DNA from: an uncultured Hymenobacter sp.
GTDB taxonomy: Bacteria > Bacteroidota > Bacteroidia > Cytophagales > Hymenobacteraceae
Length of the DNA: 28,817 nt
Reading direction: 5' to 3'
Assembly (NCBI GenBank): GCA_937871705.1
Contig: CALMOO010000069.1
Coordinates: 1-28,817, forward strand
In this document: positions 23,126 to 28,817 of the stretch, in pieces
Layout of the letters: the number at the start of each line of letters is the position of its first letter
How positions within the stretch are numbered: the first letter of the stretch is position 1
Translations under genes and position numbers: made by a program
Notes under the pieces: model-generated
The model's database searches: none
What the model saw: only the letters and a program-made list of their open reading frames with translations
Told to the model about the DNA's origin: nothing

Positions 23126-25513
23126 TCAATTAAGACTAAGTGGATAAAGCTTGGTCTGGTATTTTGCATCGCAGATACATCCTCGGTGGTCGGTGCGTAA
23201 ATTCTTCGGAATATGACCGCACTGCTGGCAGGCCAGAGCCTCGGCCAAGTCATAGGCCGCCTGCCCGAACTCGCGCACATCGTTGTCTGACCAATCATTG
23301 CCCAATGAGTTGAAGTGTGCACCTACCTCATTGCGAATGAGTTTTATCGCATTGAGTTTTTCGTGGTGCCGCTTCAACGCAATTTCCACCCAATTTTCTT
23401 CCAGGTGCGGTGCCACGGGTAACCCCTGAATATCGCGCCGCACCCGCTTCACCTTGGCCTCTTGAAATAGCTTTTTAGTAGTGCGTAGTAAATCGCCCAA
23501 GGTATGGCCTCGGCCTGGCCGATATTTCAAACTGCACTCGTAGTATGCCGCCAGATTGTCAAGCACATTCTCTAGCAGCACGCCAGCTTTAGAAGCCACC
23601 GCTTGCCGGTCAAAGATGTCGGCTTCCAAAGCCGCCACCAATTCAGCTGCTAGGATTTGGTCTTCGTGAGGCCTTAAACCACGGGCTAGCGTCCAATATT
23701 CAAGCTTCAGGAGGTGGACATTTGCGCCGTTATTTTTGTAATAGTCGTGCCAAAGCCGGTTGTGCGTAGCAATGATGACCTGCTGAAAATTAGCTGCTTC
23801 TGAAGCAAGCAGGTCGGATATTCGGCAAAAGTGCTGCGCGTCCACCGAGGTAAAAACGTCGTCGAGCACCAGTACCAGCTTCTTCGGGTTGTTGCGCTTG
23901 GCTAGGGCGAGCCAGAGACAAAAGCCAAATGTATCGAGGTGCGACTCGCTAAAGTAAGCTTGTGGCACGACTCCATTCTTGTCTTCAAACGTAGCCTGTT
24001 GTTCGAGCGAAGCGCGTTTAGCATCATCCATTTCGAGGCGATGCAGGCCTATCTTTTCGCCAGGATGAATGACTTGGTATAAGGAATTTACTTCTTCAAT
24101 GATTTCATCCAGAATAGCTTGTACAAAACCGCGGCGCTTATTTACGACCAGCGTGCAGGCACTCCGTAGTCGTTCGAGAATGGCACTTAAACCGGCTACT
24201 TCGGCAGTGCTCTTACTTAAAGACTGAGCTTGCGTTTGGATATTAGTATGAACAGCAAGCCGAGTTTGTAGGCTATCATGCTCCACTTGCACTGCTTCAT
24301 GTACTGTCGCCAGTTGCTCGCTAAGCGTGACGACCTGCGCGCTGGTAGCATCATTGGCTGCTGCCAACTCTGCCCCACGCAACTGCCAGTTGATATTCAA
24401 TACCTTCACCGCTGCTGGTTCATGAGCCGAAAAACGGGCACTGACAGCTTGGATTATGCGTACGATTTCCTGATTGCAGCGAGTATTCTCGTCATCAGCA
24501 GTTTTAAAGCGAATCTTAGCTGCATCTACCTTTTGCAGCAGTAGGCGAGAAGCCTCCAATTGTGCAAGTTGCGACTGGATACGCTGGCGGAGTTCATCGG
24601 CCTGCACGTCCTTGGCGCATAATGGGCAGCTGCTCGGCTCAGCAGGTAAAGCCAAATAACGCTCAGCAGAATTCAGGAGGTTTATAAGGTCAGTACTTCG
24701 GTCATCAGCATCTTGGTTCAAGCCCAATAGTTCAGCATTGGCCGCATCCAACTCGCCTTTTTCCAGATTATACTTGGTCTGAGCATTCTTCCATTGCGCA
24801 ACAGCGTTTAACGTATACTGTATAGCTGCATGCCCCTTGGTTAGTAAATCAAGCTGGTTCTTTAATTCACTCACATTTTCCGCAGCTCGAAATCTAGCCC
24901 AGGTTAGTGGGTCACTATCCGGCTCACCGGGCTGCTTTTCTTGAGTCCAAAGAGTCCGTAATAACTCCTCTGCTCTTGCTCTAGCAGACTCAGCAATTCC
25001 AAACTCCTTTTCTACCGCGTTACAGTCGGCCCGCAAGGCTGCCTCGGCACTATCTACGCCAGCTACGGCGATGAATTCCTGGATGGCCTCGTAGCGTTTA
25101 GCTGGGGTAGCCTCAATAAGTTGTAGCAAATCGCGCCGCCGCAGAACCCGAATCTCAGGCAGGAGGGTATCATTACTTCCCGAGGTAATAACCACCGATT
25201 TACCGCTCAGCCTAGCCTTGCATGTGTGCCCCACCTGAGTAGTCAGCTCGACCTCCACCGACTGGGCATCTTGGGCAAGCGAGGCTACATATTTCTGTGG
25301 TGTTTGAATACCAGGCCGGATAAGTGACCCAAACGAAGCGTTGCCGATGACATCCAGCGCATCTACAATCGTTGATTTGCCAGTACCGTTCTCGCCAAAA
25401 ATGACGACGATATTGGTTTTTAATCCTCCCTTCTCAGGGGTGAACTTCACCGTTACTGGCTGCGTAGCGCCCCGAAAGTTTATCAGCTTAAGCTGCGTGA
25501 TGCGCTGCGGCAT
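23126..25513 (-). CDS. SMC/RecN-like ABC ATPase with C-terminal HEPN-like domain and zinc ribbon
   Basis: A 795-residue protein from the ATG at 25513, where MPQRITQLKLINFRG gives the standard opening of SMC-like ATPases; the frame is open further upstream to 25624 but overlaps another gene. Walker A GENGTGKST is at 40-48. A long coiled-coil region (about 155-460) contains a CPLC at 296-299, possibly a Rad50-like zinc hook. The second lobe has the signature YFSESHLDTFGF (520-531), Walker B LVLVLDDVF (547-554) and the H-loop THNR (His584). Residues ~635-760 are helical and contain RNEVGAH (727-733), an Rx5H motif as in HEPN ribonucleases; C762, C765, C779 and C781 suggest a zinc ribbon. It converges on the E2-E1-JAB gene with 20 bp between stops. 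A DNA-sensing ATPase with an RNase effector is the inference. Confidence 0.85.
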   Translation of the reverse strand: MPQRITQLKLINFRGATQPVTVKFTPEKGGLKTNIVVIFGENGTGKSTIVDALDVIGNASFGSLIRPGIQTPQKYVASLAQDAQSVEVELTTQVGHTCKARLSGKSVVITSGSNDTLLPEIRVLRRRDLLQLIEATPAKRYEAIQEFIAVAGVDSAEAALRADCNAVEKEFGIAESARARAEELLRTLWTQEKQPGEPDSDPLTWARFRAAENVSELKNQLDLLTKGHAAIQYTLNAVAQWKNAQTKYNLEKGELDAANAELLGLNQDADDRSTDLINLLNSAERYLALPAEPSSCPLCAKDVQADELRQRIQSQLAQLEASRLLLQKVDAAKIRFKTADDENTRCNQEIVRIIQAVSARFSAHEPAAVKVLNINWQLRGAELAAANDATSAQVVTLSEQLATVHEAVQVEHDSLQTRLAVHTNIQTQAQSLSKSTAEVAGLSAILERLRSACTLVVNKRRGFVQAILDEIIEEVNSLYQVIHPGEKIGLHRLEMDDAKRASLEQQATFEDKNGVVPQAYFSESHLDTFGFCLWLALAKRNNPKKLVLVLDDVFTSVDAQHFCRISDLLASEAANFQQVIIATHNRLWHDYYKNNGANVHLLKLEYWTLARGLRPHEDQILAAELVAALEADIFDRQAVASKAGVLLENVLDNLAAYYECSLKYRPGRGHTLGDLLRTTKKLFQEAKVKRVRRDIQGLPVAPHLEENWVEIALKRHHEKLNAIKLIRNEVGAHFNSLGNDWSDNDVREFGQAAYDLAEALACQQCGHIPKNLRTDHRGCICDAKYQTKLYPLSLN

Positions 25514-25733
25514 GGTTGGTGTCGATAGTGGTATAAGTAGCAGGCAAGTTTTTTTCGAGCAGCCGCCGCCAATCTCCTGGCTTGGCACTCCCCATGGTAA
25601 GTAGTGTAACCGCCACACTCTCATCGGAATCCTTAATAAACTCGGAATCCCGAAGCGCAGCTACTATTTGAGCAGTTAGCTCTGCGTTAGCAGTTTGTGA
25701 CGGGTCAGATGCGTTGTAGGATAACTGAGGCAT
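25488..25733 (-). CDS. Small 81-residue protein overlapping the SMC-HEPN ATPase gene
   Basis: An open frame from the ATG at 25733 (an in-frame TTG at 25760 is possible) that ends 26 bases inside the ATPase gene, an arrangement typical of translational coupling. It is soluble and acidic in the middle (LRDSEFIKDSDESVAVTLLT) with the C-terminal half WRRLLEKNLPATYTTI, and ends in a His/Ala-rich tail. The tail is partly forced by the overlapping frame. No family recognised. Small partners encoded directly upstream of ABC ATPases are common in multi-component conflict systems, so an accessory or antitoxin role is plausible, not shown. Confidence 0.6.
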   Translation of the reverse strand: MPQLSYNASDPSQTANAELTAQIVAALRDSEFIKDSDESVAVTLLTMGSAKPGDWRRLLEKNLPATYTTIDTNHAAAHHAA

Positions 25734-25944
25734 TTGCAATTCGGAAAGAGGCAAAAGCAAAACTGGTCGTATCTGTTTTTAGCCATTGCCACTAGACATC
25801 CAATTAAGCGGTTGAAGATATTACATCATTCGTCAACTTCACCAGCGTGACTTTGGGAAGAGGCCATAACGAACCATCAACTCGCGGTGCTATTTACGCT
25901 CGACTAGGCTTATCAACTCAGCATCCTTGATTGTCAGCGCGTCC

Positions 25945-25976
25945 TATAACTTATACGATAGATGCACCAAGTTATA
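25945..25976. repeat. Short inverted repeat between AbiEii and the small gene
   Basis: TATAACTT (25945-25952) and AAGTTATA (25969-25976) are perfect 8-bp inverted arms, 16 bases apart, in the 234-bp gap that should hold the promoter of the small-protein/ATPase operon. A regulator-binding site or a weak hairpin after the AbiEii gene are both possible. Confidence 0.35.
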
Positions 25977-25994
25977 AACTCAGCGATTGGGGGT

Positions 25995-26960
25995 TTAAGT
26001 TGACAGAGCCTTCAGCCGTTGACTAACGCGTTCTAACATGGTGACCACGGCGTCTTCCGGCGGCATTGGACCATAGACCATGGCTCGAAAGTCCGTGCGG
26101 TAGGTAATCTGCAACTCGGGCCAGAGTTGTATTGGCTCGGCAAACAACGCCGACTCCGCAAGGGGTTTTTCAGCCCATTCACCTTGAAACTCGCTGTTGC
26201 GGGCGTCATCGCCCTGTACAGCTTTTATCAACTCATCGAAGCTGGCTCCATCGAAAAAGCCTTGCAGGGATTCTTGCTCAAGAAGGTAGTACAAATCGTA
26301 TACGTGGCGAATCTTGGCCCGCAACTCCCCCACTGCATTCGGGTGATACCCTGCGCGCACTAGGGCTAGCACTTTCTCAGTTAACGTGCGCTCCAGACTG
26401 AGTACCTGCACTTCAAAAGGCTCTAAGCCATGTTCAGCCACTAACTCATGCTCGCCGCGGGTTTCCAAAAACTGGCCGACGTAGGATTGCACAGGCATCC
26501 ATTGACTGGGGTGTGGATGCGCAAATGCGTTAACTTCCACCAGAATTTGGCCATGGCGTACTTGAGCAAAAAGAGGGGACTCTAATACGGATTCATACTG
26601 ATGTACCGTTCGCCTAAACCGCGACCCGCGACTGGTTGCCGCATCTTCCACTTCGGGGAGGCCTTGGGTGACGTGTTTTGCCCCTTTGTCCATTAAGGAC
26701 TTGGTTTTGGAGTTAGTGCGCGTCTCATCATCCGTCAATGCCAGGTCCACATCTTCGGAAAAGCGCTGTACTAAGCCATAAGCTTTCGATAGCGCGGTAC
26801 CTCCTTTAAATACAATGGATTCCCGGTACGAGGAATCCGACAGCGCCCGCAGCACTGTAGTGACCCAGTAATCTTTCTCGACGAAAGCTTCCGGTAGCTT
26901 TAGGGCTTGAGCTGTGGCCAGCAGTGCATCGGCGAAATCGGGGGTTGTATGTAAGGTCAT
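25995..26960 (-). CDS. AbiEii/AbiGii-family nucleotidyltransferase toxin
   Basis: The toxin of an AbiE-type toxin-antitoxin pair. Members are DNA-polymerase-beta-fold nucleotidyltransferases; characterised homologues (MenT) add nucleotides to tRNA, and AbiEii binds GTP. Diagnostic motifs are EKDYWVT (28-34), FKGGTALSKAYG (51-62) with the GG-S/T motif, RFSEDVDLAL (66-75) containing the catalytic DVD-type acidic pair, and a conserved Lys/Glu region in LSLERTLTEKVLALV. The 321 residues match family size. I prefer the ATG at 26960, which overlaps the antitoxin stop in ATGA; an upstream ATG at 26972 adds four residues. Order antitoxin then toxin with overlap is the usual design. Abortive infection is the known role of AbiE; activity here is inferred. 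Confidence 0.9.
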   Translation of the reverse strand: MTLHTTPDFADALLATAQALKLPEAFVEKDYWVTTVLRALSDSSYRESIVFKGGTALSKAYGLVQRFSEDVDLALTDDETRTNSKTKSLMDKGAKHVTQGLPEVEDAATSRGSRFRRTVHQYESVLESPLFAQVRHGQILVEVNAFAHPHPSQWMPVQSYVGQFLETRGEHELVAEHGLEPFEVQVLSLERTLTEKVLALVRAGYHPNAVGELRAKIRHVYDLYYLLEQESLQGFFDGASFDELIKAVQGDDARNSEFQGEWAEKPLAESALFAEPIQLWPELQITYRTDFRAMVYGPMPPEDAVVTMLERVSQRLKALST

Positions 26961-27694
26961 CGGATGCGCCATAGCTCTCGGTTGGGCAAAGCCAGGTGGC
27001 TAATACCTAGTTGATAGGAAGTAACTTGATTCAGTGTTTTGTGCAAGCGCTCGGCGTTGTGCCGGTCGCCCTGTAATTCCAGCAGCGCGCCGAGCAGGGC
27101 CCGTGCCCGTGGGGCCGCCTTGCGAGCCAACCACGTCAGGCGCTGGCGGGCGGACTCATCCAACTTGGCTAATTGCAGTCGTAGCCGTTCGACGACTTGG
27201 TCTGGCGTAGTATCTGAAATGCGTTTGATATCGCGCAGCACATCCAGCAGTTGCAAGAGCGGAACATCACCGGGTCTTTTAGGCGTCTGCCCCAGTACAA
27301 AGCGTACCCGCTCCGGCAGCCGACGCCGCGGCCGCGGCGTCGCAATGACGATTTCCCCTGGGACTTGGGTAGTATATCCAAGTTGGTTGTATACCGAAGC
27401 TCCAGAGGCGTAGCCTGCGGGGCGGCCTTGCTTCGTTGTCAAGGTTTCTACCACATTGGCTTGGGAGGGCCGCAGATTGCCAAACCGGGTTTCCTTCGGC
27501 CGAAAATACGTGCCACGGGAGAAGCGCTGCAGCACACCCTGCTTGTACAAGCGGCTCAAGGCAGCTGCCACCGCCGCAAACTGGTCAGGGCCCAGTCCCA
27601 AATCAGCATAGGTAATCAACTGGCCTGGCGGCAATCCATCCACCTGCTTGCGGACCTTTTGCATAACGGACGAAGTACGGGTGCTAGTAACCAT
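26957..27694 (-). CDS. DUF6088/AbiEi-like antitoxin and autoregulator
   Basis: A 245-residue partner of the AbiEii toxin. The N-terminal winged helix (LPPGQLITYADLGLGPDQFA, then LSRLYKQGVLQRFSRGTYF) is the DUF6088-type DNA-binding domain, followed by KETRFGNLRPS and a core with GYASGASVYNQLGYTTQVPG and IATPRPRRRLPERVRF. The C-terminal ~100 residues are helical. In AbiE systems the antitoxin neutralises the toxin and represses the operon by binding inverted repeats upstream. The start codon lies 18 bp from the long inverted repeat at 27712-27765, in keeping with autoregulation. Its stop overlaps the toxin start. Confidence 0.88.
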   Translation of the reverse strand: MVTSTRTSSVMQKVRKQVDGLPPGQLITYADLGLGPDQFAAVAAALSRLYKQGVLQRFSRGTYFRPKETRFGNLRPSQANVVETLTTKQGRPAGYASGASVYNQLGYTTQVPGEIVIATPRPRRRLPERVRFVLGQTPKRPGDVPLLQLLDVLRDIKRISDTTPDQVVERLRLQLAKLDESARQRLTWLARKAAPRARALLGALLELQGDRHNAERLHKTLNQVTSYQLGISHLALPNRELWRIR

Positions 27695-27711
27695 AGTGTA
27701 AAGGTCGGTCG

Positions 27712-27765
27712 ATGAAAGTGCTTTGTCAAGTTTTTGCTATCATAAACTTGACAAAGCACTTTCAT
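27712..27765. promoter_or_regulatory. 22-bp perfect inverted repeat, probable operator of DUF6088-AbiEii
   Basis: Arms at 27712-27733 (beginning ATGAAAGTGCTTTGTC) and 27744-27765 are perfect complements over 22 bp, separated by 10 bases. The nearer arm is 17 bp from the antitoxin start codon. AbiEi of Streptococcus is known to bind long inverted repeats and repress its operon, so an operator is the best reading. Confidence 0.75.
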
Positions 27766-27881
27766 AAAACATTATAAAAGACGCTCTCATAGCCTGTAGA
27801 ATGAGATTTTACTGACTGTGCTAATAATAAAATAAAAAATTTATTTTTTAGAACTGAAAAAAATCGTCAAGAAAATGACTT

Positions 27882-27931
27882 TTACTCAGTACTTGCTGTT
27901 GGTATGTATACCAACAGCAAGTACTGAGTAA
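27882..27931. promoter_or_regulatory. 24-bp perfect inverted repeat, probable operator of the second AbiEi
   Basis: Arms at 27882-27905 (TTACTCAGTACTTGCTG in its outer part) and 27908-27931 are perfect complements over 24 bp with only two bases between, giving a 50-bp near-palindrome 57 bp before the second AbiEi start. Its sequence shares nothing obvious with the neighbouring repeat at 27712-27765, pointing to separate regulators. Confidence 0.75.
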
Positions 27932-27988
27932 TAATAAATATTTTACAGTATTTTGTCTACTAGGTAACTACTTAAACAGCAGAGCTTA

Positions 27989-28817
27989 ATGGGTGCCAAA
28001 CCGCGTTTCCTTTTAGCTATTCCGCTTATTGACGAGTACTTGGCAGGGGATGTCGAGCCTTTGTTCAGTCAACGGCAACTAGAGAATATCTTTCGTGAGA
28101 AACGCGGTAGCTGGAAACTTCCTAAGGCAATGTTGGCCCGGGAATTCATCGAAAAGTTGGTGGAGCATGCATTGCTTACTTCCATCAGCTTTGCCTTACC
28201 GGCAGGTAGCCGCACATTTTATTACCGAGGTGCTATTAACCCCTATCGGCTAGCACTTAGTTTGGTGCCGCACTCCTACTTGTCTCATCAGTCTGCGCTT
28301 TACATGCATGGACTCTTGCTAAAGGCTCCGCAGCGAATCTTTGTTAACCAAGAGCAAAGCGCAAAGCATGCGTCGGCAACGAAAGCGTTAACGCAAACCG
28401 CTGTTGACACTGCTTTTGCTAAGCCGCAGCGTCAACCCCAGAATAGCACGACATATAAAAGCTATGAACTGCTGTTTCTCAACGGGCAGGCAACGGGGCA
28501 ATTGGGAGTAGTCGAGCTAACCCACCCGGCGGCAGGCAAGGTTAAGGTGACTTCGTTAGAACGCACACTGCTCGATATTACCGTTCGGCCCACATATGCA
28601 GGCGGCGTTTCCAATGTACTTCGGGCGTACCAAGTAGCGGCACCTCTTGTTTCAGTAAAGAAGCTAGAGGAACTGTTGATAAAGCTCAACCACAGGTACC
28701 CTTATCATCAAGCCGTTGGCTTTTACTTGGAGCGCGCCGGGACTTATAAGGCCGTTGACCTTAGGCATTTTGAGCAGCGAGAAAAAGTACTTGACTTCTA
28801 TTTAGCTCATAACATGG
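27989..28817 (+). CDS. AbiEi-family antitoxin, cut by the window edge
   Basis: An open frame of 276 codons running off the right edge. It matches type IV AbiEi antitoxins: an N-terminal winged-helix part (LFSQRQLENIFREKRGSWKL), then YYRGAINPYRLALSLVPHSY with LSHQSALYMHGLL, and the diagnostic VKVTSLERTLLDITVRPTYA and GGVSNVLRAYQ. AbiEi silences its toxin and represses the operon. The toxin gene would lie to the right, outside the window. It is divergent from the other AbiE pair, and the 24-bp inverted repeat before it is the likely operator. ATG at 27989 chosen as the only start near the beginning of homology; no clear Shine-Dalgarno is present. Confidence 0.85.
   Translation, partial: MGAKPRFLLAIPLIDEYLAGDVEPLFSQRQLENIFREKRGSWKLPKAMLAREFIEKLVEHALLTSISFALPAGSRTFYYRGAINPYRLALSLVPHSYLSHQSALYMHGLLLKAPQRIFVNQEQSAKHASATKALTQTAVDTAFAKPQRQPQNSTTYKSYELLFLNGQATGQLGVVELTHPAAGKVKVTSLERTLLDITVRPTYAGGVSNVLRAYQVAAPLVSVKKLEELLIKLNHRYPYHQAVGFYLERAGTYKAVDLRHFEQREKVLDFYLAHNM

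Larger units (their letters stand above)
27695..27988. other. A/T-rich divergent control region between two AbiE loci
   Basis: Nearly 300 bp separating the DUF6088 start (minus) from the second AbiEi start (plus). Strongly A/T-rich in the middle (27760-27880). It holds two unrelated long inverted repeats, one beside each antitoxin gene, and no credible open frame. Confidence 0.7.

Noticed and set aside
27695..27988. CRISPR-like repeats between the AbiE loci
   Set aside because: Only two unrelated inverted repeats, with no regular direct repeats or spacers.
1..28817. tRNA or rRNA genes as integration sites
   Set aside because: No cloverleaf-like sequence or rRNA core motif was noticed on either strand by eye; a dedicated scan was not possible.

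Overview
The window looks like an accessory region of a Bacteroidota genome, most probably Hymenobacter or a close relative (inference). The metabolic genes at about 5.8-14.9 kb are GC-rich, ATG starts often lack a clear Shine-Dalgarno sequence, and the families present (DUF6088/AbiEii pairs, DUF892, EVE, DMT exporters) are common there. Base composition is mosaic: the recombinase at the left end and the right-hand 13 kb are clearly poorer in G+C than the middle.

Left end (1-5.3 kb), mobile-element debris: a 760-residue tyrosine recombinase with a Cys-rich tail, about 740 bp with no recognisable gene, a truncated plasmid Rep_3-type initiator, two related XRE-type regulators in tandem and a 76-residue XRE regulator.

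Middle (5.4-14.9 kb), metabolic cargo: an SDR relic with an in-frame stop, then a minus-strand series (AraC regulator, small membrane protein, quinone oxidoreductase, DUF892 protein, SnoaL-like protein, haloalkane-dehalogenase-like hydrolase). A plus-strand operon follows (glyoxalase/VOC, EVE, MarR, antibiotic-biosynthesis-monooxygenase), with an operator-like palindrome in front. A DMT exporter and a 5'-truncated SDR close the segment.

Right half (15.1-28.8 kb), a defence-type island: a membrane patatin phospholipase and a PLD-like protein; a broken MmeI/YeeA-type restriction-methylase remnant; a WYL regulator divergent from a two-gene operon of a ComEC-type metallo-beta-lactamase protein and a single polypeptide carrying E2, E1 and JAB/JAMM domains; and, converging on that operon, an 81-residue protein overlapping an SMC-like ABC ATPase that ends in a HEPN-like domain and a zinc ribbon. 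Two AbiE-type toxin-antitoxin loci follow, back to back. Each has a long, nearly perfect inverted repeat just upstream of its antitoxin gene. The second locus runs off the window edge.

The most interesting content is the MBL + E2-E1-JAB operon, which has no recognisable ubiquitin-like modifier beside it, and its convergent neighbour, the small protein plus SMC-HEPN ATPase.
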